Assembly (NCBI RefSeq): GCF_014204935.1
Contig: NZ_JACHMJ010000001.1
Coordinates: 1,922,001-1,986,000 of the forward strand
From: Conyzicola lurida
GTDB taxonomy: Bacteria > Actinomycetota > Actinomycetes > Actinomycetales > Microbacteriaceae
Length of the DNA: 64,000 nucleotides
Reading direction: 5' to 3'
Positions 34,062 to 42,926 of this stretch are shown here, piece after piece; position 1 is the first letter of the stretch, and each line of letters starts with the position of its first letter. Made by a program: the position numbers and the translations under genes. A model generated the notes under the pieces. That model was not told the origin of the DNA. It worked only from the letters and a program-made list of their open reading frames with translations, and did no database searches.

Positions 34062-35743
34062 GCCTGCTCGGCGTGCGCAATCTGACGGTGTCGTTCGGCG
34101 CCCCGGTGGTCTCCGGCGTCTCGTTCGAGATGGAGCCCGGCGAGTGCATCGGCATCGTCGGCGAATCCGGATCGGGCAAGAGCGTCACCGCGCGCGCCCT
34201 GCTCGGCCTCGCCGGCCGCGGGTCGCGGGTGTCCGCCGACGAGCTCTCCTTCGACGGGATGCCGCTGCTGGACGCACCGGAGCGCCGTCTCCGGGCGCTC
34301 CGCGGCAAGGAGATCGGGTACGTGTCGCAGGGCGCCCTCGTCGCGCTCGACCCGCTGCGGCTCGTCGGGCGCGAGATCGCGGACGCGCTGCGCCTGCACA
34401 CCGCGCTGTCGCCGGCGCAGCGGCAGGCGCGCGTGCTCGAGCTGCTGGCCGAGGTCGGCATCCCCGACCCCGCGCTGCGGGCCGGCCAGCGCTCCGACGA
34501 GCTCTCGGGCGGGCTGCGGCAGCGGGCGGTCATCGCGTCCGCGATCGCGCTGCGCCCCCGCCTGCTGATCGCGGACGAACCGACCACCGCGCTCGACTCC
34601 ACCGTGCAGGCGGGCATTCTCGACCTGCTCGAGCGGCTGCGCGACCAGGGCACGGCGCTCGTCCTGATCAGCCACGACCTCGCCGTCGTCTCGCGGCTCG
34701 CGTCGCGCGTGCTCGTGATGCACCGCGGCGCCGTCGTGGAAAGCGGGCCGACCGCCGAGGTGCTCGGTGCGCCGCGGCATCCCTACACCCGGCAGCTGAT
34801 CGCGGCCGTGCCCACCGACCGCCCGCGGGGCACGCGGCTGACCGCGGCTGCCGCCGCACCCACTGTCGGAAATTCAGGAAGTCTCCGCGCGAACCACGGC
34901 ATATCGCCCGATATCGCCCCCGCACCCGCGACTCTTCCTGAATTTCCGAAACTTAGTGGCGGCGGGGACCCTGCCGCGGGGGCGCCCGTCGTGCTCGGGT
35001 CCCACCTCAGCCGGCGGTTCGGCGCCCGGGTCGCGGTCGACGACGTCAGCTTCGAGCTGGCCCGCGGCACGACGCTCGGGGTGGTCGGCGAGTCGGGGTC
35101 GGGAAAGACGACGCTCGCGCGGCTCGTCCTCGCACTCGACGCCCCCGACGCCGGCGAGGTGCGCGTCCTCGGCCGCGCCTGGAGCACCGCGCGCGAGCGC
35201 GACCGCCGCGACCTGCGTCCGCGCATCGGTGCCATCTACCAGGACGCGCTCAGCTCGTTCGACCCGCGTCTCACGGTCGGCCACATCATCGCCGACGCGC
35301 TCAGCCACGGCCGCACCCAACGCGCGGGCGCCGAGGTCACGGCGCTGCTCGAGCAGGTCGGGCTCGACGGGTCCGTGGCGTCCCGACGCCCGCGCCTCCT
35401 TTCGGGCGGGCAGCAGCAGCGGGTCGCGATCGCGCGGGCCATCGCGCCGCGTCCCGACGTGATCGTCTGCGACGAACCGGTCTCGAGCCTCGATGTCTCG
35501 GTGCAGGCACAGGTGCTCGACCTGCTCGACGACCTGCAGCGCGACCTCGGCCTGAGCTACCTGTTCATCACCCACGACCTCGGCGTCGTGCGCCACATCA
35601 GCGACGAGGTGCTCGTGATGCGCGACGGCCGCGTGGTCGAACGGGGTGCGACCGAGAGCGTCTTCCTCGCCCCGGAACACGAGTACACGCGGGCGTTGCT
35701 CGCCTCGGCACCGCGGATCGGCTCGCGTCCTGCGACATCCTGA
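34058..35743 (+). CDS. fused double ABC ATPase (DppD-DppF type)
   Basis: A 561-residue protein with two complete ATPase halves that power the importer. Half 1: Walker A GESGSGKS (35-42), signature LSGGLRQR, Walker B LLIADEPTTALD, switch His in LISHDLAVV. Half 2: Walker A GESGSGKT near 344, signature LSGGQQQRVAIARAI, Walker B VIVCDEPVSSLD, switch His in FITHDLGVV. In many operons these are two genes. Residues ~270-297 of the linker are encoded by an 84-bp palindromic element inserted in frame (separate entry). Confidence 0.95.
   Translation: MSLLGVRNLTVSFGAPVVSGVSFEMEPGECIGIVGESGSGKSVTARALLGLAGRGSRVSADELSFDGMPLLDAPERRLRALRGKEIGYVSQGALVALDPLRLVGREIADALRLHTALSPAQRQARVLELLAEVGIPDPALRAGQRSDELSGGLRQRAVIASAIALRPRLLIADEPTTALDSTVQAGILDLLERLRDQGTALVLISHDLAVVSRLASRVLVMHRGAVVESGPTAEVLGAPRHPYTRQLIAAVPTDRPRGTRLTAAAAAPTVGNSGSLRANHGISPDIAPAPATLPEFPKLSGGGDPAAGAPVVLGSHLSRRFGARVAVDDVSFELARGTTLGVVGESGSGKTTLARLVLALDAPDAGEVRVLGRAWSTARERDRRDLRPRIGAIYQDALSSFDPRLTVGHIIADALSHGRTQRAGAEVTALLEQVGLDGSVASRRPRLLSGGQQQRVAIARAIAPRPDVIVCDEPVSSLDVSVQAQVLDLLDDLQRDLGLSYLFITHDLGVVRHISDEVLVMRDGRVVERGATESVFLAPEHEYTRALLASAPRIGSRPATS
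34866..34949. repeat. 84-bp palindromic element inserted in frame in the ABC ATPase linker
   Basis: Perfect 16-bp terminal inverted repeats (34866-34881 TCGGAAATTCAGGAAG and 34934-34949, its exact complement) flank a 52-bp core that itself holds the near-palindrome CATATCGCCCGATATCG. Base composition in the arms is AT-richer than the surrounding gene. Length 84 is a multiple of three and adds 28 codons without a stop. It looks like a small miniature or palindromic repeat of the kind called protein-coding palindromic elements. Confidence 0.8.
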
Positions 35744-35809
35744 CCCTCTGGTGCCTGCCGAGCGGGCGGTTTTAGACTCGACGCGACCGGTCCATCGTGA
35801 GGGGCAATC

Positions 35810-36493
35810 ATGAGCGACGACACTCCCACCGAGCGTTTCGATCCCAAGTCGAACGGTGTCACCCCGCCCGATCCGCTGGGCGCGACGCCGCAGGAGTACC
35901 CGCCGACACGCAAACTGCCGACGACACCCGCGCAGCCCACCGTGCAGCCGGTCGCCGGCGCGACGCCGCCGCCCGCCCCGCCCGCTCCGCCGGCCAAGAA
36001 AAGCCGCACGGCGCTGCGGTGGCTCATCGGCATCGGCGCCGCCCTGTTGGTCGCCGTGATCGTGCTGCTCGTCATCCTGTTCGGCGGCGACCCGGAACCC
36101 GAACCCACCGCCACGGCCACCCCGACCGCCACCGCCCAGCCGACGCCCACACCCTCGCCCAGCCCGACCGAGGAACCCGAACCCACCCCCACCGTCGAAC
36201 CCGTCGCCAGCCCCACCTTCGACAGCTTCGAAGCGCCGACGACCGCCGACTGCGAGGAGGGCGACGACGACGCCCCGCTCACGTTCTCGTGGTCGAGCAG
36301 CAACGCCGAGCGCGCGTTCATCGGCGTGCAGACCACCGATGCGAAGCTCGCCCCCTACGCGAGCGACCTCCCACCGGTCTTCACCTATACCGATCTGGCC
36401 TACCAGTGCGACCAAGAGTCCCAGATCTACACCGTGACCCTCGAGGATGCCGCTGGCTCGACGAAGAGCGAAACCGTCACGATCACGCGGTAG
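35810..36493 (+). CDS. membrane-anchored protein with Pro/Thr-rich linker and C-terminal sandwich-like domain
   Basis: A 227-residue protein: disordered Pro/Thr-rich cytoplasmic N-terminus, one membrane helix (LRWLIGIGAALLVAVIVLLV, residues ~69-89), a long Pro/Thr/Glu linker, and a compact extracytoplasmic domain of ~95 residues with two cysteines (ADCEEGDDD and YQCDQES) that likely form a disulfide. The domain is beta-rich and Ig-like in its spacing. TAGACT (about 35773) and GTGAGGGGC before the ATG give a plausible promoter and ribosome-binding site. Function unknown. Confidence 0.75.
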   Translation: MSDDTPTERFDPKSNGVTPPDPLGATPQEYPPTRKLPTTPAQPTVQPVAGATPPPAPPAPPAKKSRTALRWLIGIGAALLVAVIVLLVILFGGDPEPEPTATATPTATAQPTPTPSPSPTEEPEPTPTVEPVASPTFDSFEAPTTADCEEGDDDAPLTFSWSSSNAERAFIGVQTTDAKLAPYASDLPPVFTYTDLAYQCDQESQIYTVTLEDAAGSTKSETVTITR

Positions 36494-36570
36494 CCGGTAG
36501 ATTAGAGCGCAGAACCCCATCAGGCACCTCACCAACGACACGGTGCCGCCCATAGAACCGGAGCGCCGCC

Positions 36571-39123
36571 ATGCCGAACCCCATGCCCGAAAAGCCCGCC
36601 CTCGAAGGACTCGAGGACAAGTGGGGAACCAGCTGGGAGGACCGCGGCACGTACCGGTTCGACCGCGACTCCGCGACCAAAGAGAACGTCTTCTCGATCG
36701 ACACTCCCCCGCCCACGGCGTCGGGATCGCTGCACATCGGCCACGTTTTCAGCTACACCCACATGGACCTCATCGCGCGCTACCAGCGCATGCAGGGCAA
36801 GGACATCTTCTACCCGATGGGGTGGGACGACAACGGCCTTCCCACCGAGCGCCGCGTGCAGAACTACTACGGCGTGCGCTGCGACCCGTCGCTGCCGTAC
36901 ATCGAGGGCTACGTGCCGCCGCTCGAGGGCGGAGAGAACGCGTCGAGCAAGGCCGCCGACCAGGTGCCCGTCTCGCGTCGCAACTTCATCGAGCTGTGTG
37001 AGAAGCTCACCGCCGAAGACGAGAAGCAGTTCGAACTGCTCTGGCGCCAGCTCGGCTTGAGCGTCGACTGGAACCAGTCGTACCGCACCATCGGCGACGA
37101 GGCGCAGACCGCCGCGCAGCGCGCGTTCCTGCGTAACATCGAGCGCGGCGAGGCCTACCAGGCCGACGCTCCCACGCTCTGGGACGTGACCTTCCGCACC
37201 GCCGTCGCGCAGGCCGAGCTCGAAGACAAAGAGATGCCGGCCGCGTACCACCGTCTCGCCTTCCACCGGGACGGCGCCGACGACGTCTTCATCGAGACCA
37301 CCCGCCCCGAACTGCTCGCGGCCTGCGTCGCCCTCGTCGCGCACCCCGACGACGACCGCTACAAGCACCTCTTCGGTACCAACGTCACCACCCCCGTCTT
37401 CGGCGTCGAGGTGCCCGTGGTCGCCCACCACCTCGCCCAGATCGACAAGGGTTCGGGTATCGCCATGATCTGTACCTTCGGCGACGTGACCGACGTCATC
37501 TGGTGGCGCGAACTCGACCTGCCGAACCGCACCATCATCGGCGCCGACGGCCGCATCGTCGCCGACGCCCCCGAAGCGATCGCGACCGACGAGGCGAAAG
37601 CCGCCTACGCCGAGATCGCCGGAAAGACCGTGTTCAGCGCCAAGGCCAAGATGGTCGAGCTGCTCAAGGCGTCGGGCGAGATGGTCGGCGACGCCCGGCC
37701 GATCACCCACTCGGTGAAGTTCTTCGAGAAGGGCGACAAGCCGCTCGAGATCATCTCCACCCACCAGTGGTACATCGCCAACGGCGCCCGCGACGCCGAC
37801 CTGCGCGCACGCCTGCTGCAGCGCGGCAAGGACGTCAACTTCGTGCCCGACTTCATGCGCGTGCGCTACGAGAACTGGGTCGGCGGCCTCACCGGCGACT
37901 GGCTCATCTCGCGCCAGCGCTTCTTCGGCGTGCCGATCCCCGTCTGGTACGAGCTCGACGAGAACGGCGACAAGGGTGCGGTCATCGTGCCGACCGAGGA
38001 CATGCTGCCCGTCGACCCCGCGTCGCACACCGCCCCCGGCTTCATCGAGAGCCAGCGCGGCGAGCCCGGCGGATTCGCCGGCGAGGTCGACATCATGGAC
38101 ACCTGGGCCACCTCCTCCCTCACCCCGCAGATCGCCGGCGGCTGGGAGACCGACCCCGAGCTCTTCGACCTCGTGTTCCCGTACTCGCTGCGCAGCCAGG
38201 GCCAGGACATCATCCGCACCTGGCTCTTCTCCACCGTGCTCCGCGCCGAGCAGGAGTCGGGCGTCGCCCCGTGGAAGAACGCGGGCATCTCCGGCTTCAT
38301 CGTCGACCCCGACCGCAAGAAGATGTCGAAGTCGAAGGGCAACGTCGTCACGCCCAAGGGCATGCTCGACGACCACGGCTCCGACGCGGTGCGCTACTGG
38401 GCCGCCTCGTCGCGACTCGGCACCGACGCCGCCTTCGACCCGCAGAACCCGAAGCAGATCAAGATCGGGCGCCGACTCGCCATCAAGGTGCTCAATGCGG
38501 CGAAGTTCGTCTACTCGTTCCCCGAACCCGTCGAGGGCGCCGGGGTGACCGAGGCACTCGACCTCGACCTGCTCGCCGAACTGGACCGCGTCGTCGCTGT
38601 CGCCACCAAGGCGTTCGACGAGTTCGACCACGCCCGCGCGCTCGAGACGACGGAGCATTTCTTCTGGGTCTTCTGCGACGACTACCTCGAACTGGTCAAG
38701 GAGCGCGCCTACGGTTCGTCGACGCCCGAGGGCCAGGCGAGCGCCGCGCTCACGCTGCGCACCGCGGTCGACGTGCTGCTGCGCCTGTTCGCGCCGTTCA
38801 TCCCGTTCGCCACCGAAGAGGTGTGGAGCTGGACCCACGACGACTCGGTGCACACCGCGCCGTGGCCCGTCGCCGGCGACTCGGAGGAGCCCACCGGGCT
38901 CCTGCCGCTCGTCTCCGAAGCGCTCATCAGCATCCGCCGCGCCAAGACCGACGCGAAGGCGTCGCAGAAGACCGAGGTCACCTCGGCCACGATCTCCGGG
39001 CCCGCGTTGCTCGAGCTGGGCCTCGAAGACCTCAAAGGCGTCGGCCGTATCGCGACCGTCACCTTCGTCGAGTCCGACACCGTCGCGGTGAGCGACATCG
39101 TGCTGGCGGAGCAGCCCGCGTGA
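36571..39123 (+). CDS. valS: valyl-tRNA synthetase (short actinobacterial form)
   Basis: An 850-residue class I synthetase. HIGH is HIGH at 55-58 (TASGSLHIGHVFSYTHMD), KMSKS at 584-588 (DRKKMSKSKGN). The motif LPTERRVQNYYGVRCDPSLPY marks the actinobacterial short type, which lacks much of the C-terminal coiled-coil arm of the E. coli enzyme. Its stop overlaps the GTG of the acetyltransferase (GTGA). No T-box is visible upstream. Confidence 0.97.
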   Translation: MPNPMPEKPALEGLEDKWGTSWEDRGTYRFDRDSATKENVFSIDTPPPTASGSLHIGHVFSYTHMDLIARYQRMQGKDIFYPMGWDDNGLPTERRVQNYYGVRCDPSLPYIEGYVPPLEGGENASSKAADQVPVSRRNFIELCEKLTAEDEKQFELLWRQLGLSVDWNQSYRTIGDEAQTAAQRAFLRNIERGEAYQADAPTLWDVTFRTAVAQAELEDKEMPAAYHRLAFHRDGADDVFIETTRPELLAACVALVAHPDDDRYKHLFGTNVTTPVFGVEVPVVAHHLAQIDKGSGIAMICTFGDVTDVIWWRELDLPNRTIIGADGRIVADAPEAIATDEAKAAYAEIAGKTVFSAKAKMVELLKASGEMVGDARPITHSVKFFEKGDKPLEIISTHQWYIANGARDADLRARLLQRGKDVNFVPDFMRVRYENWVGGLTGDWLISRQRFFGVPIPVWYELDENGDKGAVIVPTEDMLPVDPASHTAPGFIESQRGEPGGFAGEVDIMDTWATSSLTPQIAGGWETDPELFDLVFPYSLRSQGQDIIRTWLFSTVLRAEQESGVAPWKNAGISGFIVDPDRKKMSKSKGNVVTPKGMLDDHGSDAVRYWAASSRLGTDAAFDPQNPKQIKIGRRLAIKVLNAAKFVYSFPEPVEGAGVTEALDLDLLAELDRVVAVATKAFDEFDHARALETTEHFFWVFCDDYLELVKERAYGSSTPEGQASAALTLRTAVDVLLRLFAPFIPFATEEVWSWTHDDSVHTAPWPVAGDSEEPTGLLPLVSEALISIRRAKTDAKASQKTEVTSATISGPALLELGLEDLKGVGRIATVTFVESDTVAVSDIVLAEQPA

Positions 39124-39566
39124 CCGTCGTCGTCCGGCCGATCGAGGCGGGTGACCGCGCGGACTGGGAGCGTCTCTTCGGCGAGTACGGCGTCTTCTAC
39201 AAGACGGCGTTCACGCCCGAGATTTTGGAACGCGTCTGGTCCCACCTGCAGACGGAGGGGTCGGGGCTCGACGCCCTCGTCGCCGAACTCGACGGGTCCC
39301 TCGTCGGCATCGCCATGTACCGCTCGCACCCCGACAGCTTCACCGGGTACATCGACTGGTACCTCGACGACCTGTACACGGCCCCCGAGGCGCGTGGGCA
39401 CGGCGTCGCGACGGCCCTGATCGAGGAGATCACCCGCCTTGCCCGCGCCACGGCGCCCCTGGGAACGCTCCGCTGGATCACCGCCGACGATAACGAGCGG
39501 GCCCAGCGGGTCTACGACCGTCTGGCCACCAAGACGAACTACCTGACCTACGAAGTGAGGCTCTGA
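39120..39566 (+). CDS. GNAT family N-acetyltransferase
   Basis: A 148-residue acetyl-CoA-dependent transferase. The acetyl-CoA loop is YTAPEARGHGVATALIEEI and the C-terminal strand-helix has RWITADDNERAQRVYDRL. The opening VTVVVRPIEAGDRADWERLF is typical. GTGA overlap with valS and TGATG overlap with the next gene put it in one unit. Substrate unknown. Confidence 0.92.
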   Translation: MTVVVRPIEAGDRADWERLFGEYGVFYKTAFTPEILERVWSHLQTEGSGLDALVAELDGSLVGIAMYRSHPDSFTGYIDWYLDDLYTAPEARGHGVATALIEEITRLARATAPLGTLRWITADDNERAQRVYDRLATKTNYLTYEVRL

Positions 39567-39814
39567 TGCAGCTCGGAACACGCTGGACCGTCGGCGGCGC
39601 GACCCCCGACCGGCTCTCGCCCGGATTTGTGCTCGCGATCCGCGACGTGGAGGCGCAACTCGCCGAGGTGGACACCAGCCAGTGGCGCTGGACCCTGACC
39701 TGGCTCGAGGGGCGGCCCGTCGCCGAGCTCGACGACGGCACCGTCATCCGGGTCGACCATGCCGGCCTGGTCTCGACGACTTTCGACGGGTCGAACCCGC
39801 TCGACGAAGACTGA
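39566..39814 (+). CDS. small conserved hypothetical protein
   Basis: An 82-residue soluble protein starting MQLGTRWTVGGATPDRLSPG and containing RWTLTWLEGRPVAELDDGTVI. I do not recognise a family. Its ATG overlaps the acetyltransferase stop (TGATG). Its last codons lie in a 27-bp sequence that is duplicated just beyond the stop codon, so the C-terminus may differ between strains. Confidence 0.7.
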   Translation: MQLGTRWTVGGATPDRLSPGFVLAIRDVEAQLAEVDTSQWRWTLTWLEGRPVAELDDGTVIRVDHAGLVSTTFDGSNPLDED

Positions 39815-39844
39815 GTCGGTCGAACCCGCTCGACGAAGACTGAG
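39789..39844. repeat. 27-bp direct duplication across a stop codon
   Basis: The 27-base sequence beginning GGTCGAACCCGCTCGACGAA occurs at 39789-39815 and again at 39818-39844 (period 29). The first copy encodes the last residues and stop (SNPLDED-stop) of the small gene; the second copy is noncoding. A recent slippage or recombination duplication is likely. Confidence 0.9.
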
Positions 39845-39849
39845 ACCGT

Positions 39850-40086
39850 CTAGAAGATGCGGTACAGCGGGTAGTTCGCGCCCGCGTCACGCATGCTGAG
39901 CGCGGTCTCCGCCTCGCGCGCGGCGGCGACGCGCAGCGCGTGTTCCTCGCGGTCGGCGATGGTGACGACCCGTGCTCGCGACTTGCGTTCGCCCCAGGCG
40001 ACGAGGGCGTTGCCGACGGAGAGTGCTACCCGGTCGAGAGCCGTCGGGTGCACCTCACGCCGCTGGATTGTGCTTGCGGCATTCAT
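39850..40086 (-). CDS. small hypothetical protein downstream of ArsR-type regulator
   Basis: A 78-residue protein (MNAASTIQRREVHPTALDRV, ending DAGANYPLYRIF), basic and helical, no membrane segment. AAGGGAAGAGA lies before the ATG. It begins 27 bases after the regulator stop on the same strand, so the two are probably cotranscribed. I do not recognise it; small partners of this kind are common beside ArsR-type genes. Confidence 0.6.
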   Translation of the reverse strand: MNAASTIQRREVHPTALDRVALSVGNALVAWGERKSRARVVTIADREEHALRVAAAREAETALSMRDAGANYPLYRIF

Positions 40087-40113
40087 TCTCTTCCCTTCCC
40101 GTTAGTGCTGAAT

Positions 40114-40746
40114 TTAGACCGTGCCACCGACATCGTCGGGGGTCTGTGGTACCTCGTCGGCGTCCATGACGGGGAACGCGTTGAGCTGGATCTGCACGGG
40201 CCTGGTGCCCGGCACACCCTCCTTTTTGTAGAGCGCCGCATAGCGCTCGGTGACTGTCTCGAGCTCGGCGACGAGCTCTAGCATCTGCTGCGACGTGAGC
40301 CGCAAGTTGACGGTGTTGACGGTGGACGCCGCCATCCAGTCGCGGCTCAGTTTGTCGGTGCCGTGGGCGATGAAGTCGTGCAGCAGCGCGTCACGATTGA
40401 CCTGCCACTCCCTGGTCAGCAGATCGCTCGCCGAGCGCTCTGCCGCACCCGGCGGATACTCGATCGGGTTCACGGTGATGCCCTCGGGAGAGCGTTCCCA
40501 CCAGCGCTCGCGGGCCGATCCGCGCGCGGTGTCCTCGCGCACGAAGCCGTGCTTTTCGAGTTGGCGCAGGTGGTAGCTGGTGGCGCCGCTCGACTCCCCC
40601 AGTCGCGCGGCGAGGCCGCTCGCGGTGTGGGAGCCGTAGGTGCTGAGCGTGTCGACGATCTTGACCCGCAGCGGGTGGGCGAGCGCTTTCAAGCTCGTCA
40701 TATCCAGGGTGCGGATTCCCTCGGTGGGCCGTTGCGGATTCGTCAT
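40114..40746 (-). CDS. ArsR-type winged-helix transcriptional regulator
   Basis: A 210-residue regulator with an N-terminal winged helix (LKALAHPLRVKIVDTLSTYG, ATSYHLRQLEKHGFVRE, then a wing RWWERSPEGI) and a C-terminal helical domain with repeated charged segments. There is no obvious metal-binding cysteine set. TTGCAA-N17-TATCTT ends 6 bases before the ATG, and a set of CTTTGCA repeats covers this promoter, so autoregulation is very likely. It lies 120 bases from the divergent M3 peptidase gene. Confidence 0.85.
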   Translation of the reverse strand: MTNPQRPTEGIRTLDMTSLKALAHPLRVKIVDTLSTYGSHTASGLAARLGESSGATSYHLRQLEKHGFVREDTARGSARERWWERSPEGITVNPIEYPPGAAERSASDLLTREWQVNRDALLHDFIAHGTDKLSRDWMAASTVNTVNLRLTSQQMLELVAELETVTERYAALYKKEGVPGTRPVQIQLNAFPVMDADEVPQTPDDVGGTV

Positions 40747-40748
40747 GG

Positions 40749-40808
40749 TGCAAAGATACCTTTGCAGACAATCCTTTGCAAGACTTTCTTTGCATTAATT
40801 TCTTTGGA
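40749..40808 (-). promoter_or_regulatory. 14-bp repeat operator and promoter of the ArsR-type gene
   Basis: CTTTGCA occurs at 40760-40766, 40774-40780 and 40788-40794, with CTTTGGA at 40802-40808: four copies at an exact 14-base period. An inverted copy TGCAAAG (40749-40755) stands at the promoter-proximal end. The minus-strand promoter -35 TTGCAA (40781-40776), -10 TATCTT (40758-40753) and ATG lie within or next to the repeats. Confidence 0.75.
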
Positions 40809-40866
40809 TGTCGCCACGCGACTCCCGCTCCCGGAGACCGAGCGGGCGCGACCGTAATGTTGCAGC

Positions 40867-42885
40867 ATGACGAACCCGTTCTTCTCCCCCAGCGACCTGC
40901 CCTTCGGCCTGCCGCCCTTCGCCGAGATCACCGACGATCACTACCGTCCGGCGTTCGACCGGGGCTTCACCGAACAGCTCGCCGAGGTGGAACGCATCAT
41001 CGCCGACCCCGAGGCGCCGACCTTCGAGAACACGCTCCTGCCGCTCGAACGCAGCGGACAGGTGCTCCACCGTGTCTCGGCCGTGTTCTACAACAAGAGT
41101 TCCTCCGACAGCACCGATTTCACCAACGACCTCGAAGAAGAGATCGCCCCGCTCTACGCCGCCCACAGCGACGCGATCCGGCTCGACGCGGCGCTCTACG
41201 CCCGCATCGCCGCCGTGCACGCCGACCGCGAGGCGCTCGACCCCGAGTCCCGCTATCTCGTCGAGCGCTACTTCGCCGAGTTCACGATCGCCGGCGCGGG
41301 CCTCAGCGACGACGACAAAGAGACGCTGCGCGAGTACAACAAGCAGCTCTCCACCCTCACCACGAAGTTCGAGAAAAATCTGCTCGCCGACACGAACGAC
41401 CTCGCGGTCGTGCTCGACGACGTGGCCGAGCTCGACGGCCTCGACGCGGGGGCGATCTCCGCCGCCGCCGAAGCCGCCCGCGAGCGTGGCCTCGAGGGCA
41501 AATACGTCGTGACGCTCGTGCTGCCGACCGGACACCCGTATCTCTCGTCCCTCACCGACCGCTCCGTGCGCGAGCGCATCATGACCGCCTCCCGGGCGCG
41601 CGGCAGCCGGGACAACGAGTTCGACAACCGGCAGCTCGTGCTCGACATCACCCGCCTCCGGGCGGAGCGTGCGCAGCTGCTCGGCTTCGACAGCCACGCC
41701 GCCTACGTCACCGCCGACGAGACGGCGAAGACGCCCGAGGCGGTTCTCGGCATCCTCGGTGCCCTCGCCCCGATCGCCGCCCGCAACGCCCGCGACGAGC
41801 AGGCGGCGCTGCAGGAGCTCGCCGACGTCGAGATCGCGGCCTGGGACTGGGACTTCTACACCGAGAAGGTACGGCAGGCGACGTACGACGTCGATACCGC
41901 GTCGATGCGGCCGTACTTCGAGGCCGAGCGCGTGCTGCACGACGGCGTGTTCTTCGCCGCGGCCAGCCTGTACGGCGTGCGGTTCACCGAGCGCGACGAT
42001 CTCGTCGCCTACCACCCCGACGCCCGCGTCTTCGAGGTGAGCGACGCCGACGGCACCCCGGTCGGCCTCTACATCTACGACCTGTACACGCGCGACTCGA
42101 AGCGCGGCGGAGCCTGGATGAACTCGCTCATCTCGCAGAACACGCTGCTCGACCAGCCCACCGTGGTCGTCAACAACCTGAACGTGCCGAAGCCCGCCGC
42201 GGGCTCCCCCACGCTGCTGACCTACGACGAGGTCACGACGCTGTTCCACGAGTTCGGGCACGCGCTGCACGGCCTGTTCGCCCGCGTCACCTACCCGAAG
42301 TTCTCCGGCACGAACGTCTTCCGCGACTTCGTCGAGTTCCCGAGCCAAGTGAACGAGATGTGGATCCTCTGGCCCGAGGTGCTCGCGAACTTCGCCGTGC
42401 ACCACGAGACCGGGGCGCCGATGCCGCAGGACATCGTCGACAAACTACATGCCTCGTCGTCGTTCAACGAGGGCTTCGCGACGAGCACCTATCTGGCCGC
42501 GGCCCTGCTCGACCAGGCCTGGCACGCGATCTCCGCCGAGACCGAAGTGGTGGATGTCGCAGAGTTCGAAGCCTCGGCGCTGGCCGCGGTCGGGCTCGAC
42601 AATACCGCGGTGCCCACCCGCTACTCGAGCACCTACTTCGCGCACACGTTCTCGGGCGGGTACGACGCCGGCTACTACTCCTACATCTGGAGCGAGGTAC
42701 TCGACGCCGACACCGTCGACTGGTTCACCCAGAACGGCGGCCTCACGCGCGAGAACGGCGCCCGGTTCCGTGAGCTGCTGCTCGGCGTCGGCGGGTCGAA
42801 GGACCCCCTGCAGGCGTTCCGCGAATTCCGTGGCCGCGACGCCGACATCGGCCCGCTGCTGAAGCGTCGCGGGCTCGAGGAGTAA
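40867..42885 (+). CDS. dcp: M3 family peptidase (peptidyl-dipeptidase Dcp-like)
   Basis: A 672-residue zinc metallopeptidase. The zinc site HEFGH starts at residue 461 (LFHEFGHALHG) and the third ligand Glu is in EFPSQVNEMW shortly after. The HTFSGGYDAGYYSYIWSEV substrate-binding segment is typical of Dcp. No signal peptide, so it probably degrades short peptides in the cytoplasm. TAATGT lies 6 bases before the ATG with no ribosome-binding site, suggesting a leaderless mRNA. Confidence 0.93.
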   Translation: MTNPFFSPSDLPFGLPPFAEITDDHYRPAFDRGFTEQLAEVERIIADPEAPTFENTLLPLERSGQVLHRVSAVFYNKSSSDSTDFTNDLEEEIAPLYAAHSDAIRLDAALYARIAAVHADREALDPESRYLVERYFAEFTIAGAGLSDDDKETLREYNKQLSTLTTKFEKNLLADTNDLAVVLDDVAELDGLDAGAISAAAEAARERGLEGKYVVTLVLPTGHPYLSSLTDRSVRERIMTASRARGSRDNEFDNRQLVLDITRLRAERAQLLGFDSHAAYVTADETAKTPEAVLGILGALAPIAARNARDEQAALQELADVEIAAWDWDFYTEKVRQATYDVDTASMRPYFEAERVLHDGVFFAAASLYGVRFTERDDLVAYHPDARVFEVSDADGTPVGLYIYDLYTRDSKRGGAWMNSLISQNTLLDQPTVVVNNLNVPKPAAGSPTLLTYDEVTTLFHEFGHALHGLFARVTYPKFSGTNVFRDFVEFPSQVNEMWILWPEVLANFAVHHETGAPMPQDIVDKLHASSSFNEGFATSTYLAAALLDQAWHAISAETEVVDVAEFEASALAAVGLDNTAVPTRYSSTYFAHTFSGGYDAGYYSYIWSEVLDADTVDWFTQNGGLTRENGARFRELLLGVGGSKDPLQAFREFRGRDADIGPLLKRRGLEE

Positions 42886-42926
42886 ACCGCTAGCCGACCG
42901 CCGATCCGCTCTGCCACAGTGGGCGG

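Noticed and set aside
36529-38853. 774-codon open frame antisense to valS
   Set aside because: Shadow of valS caused by high GC; no domain, and the start lies beyond any promoter evidence.
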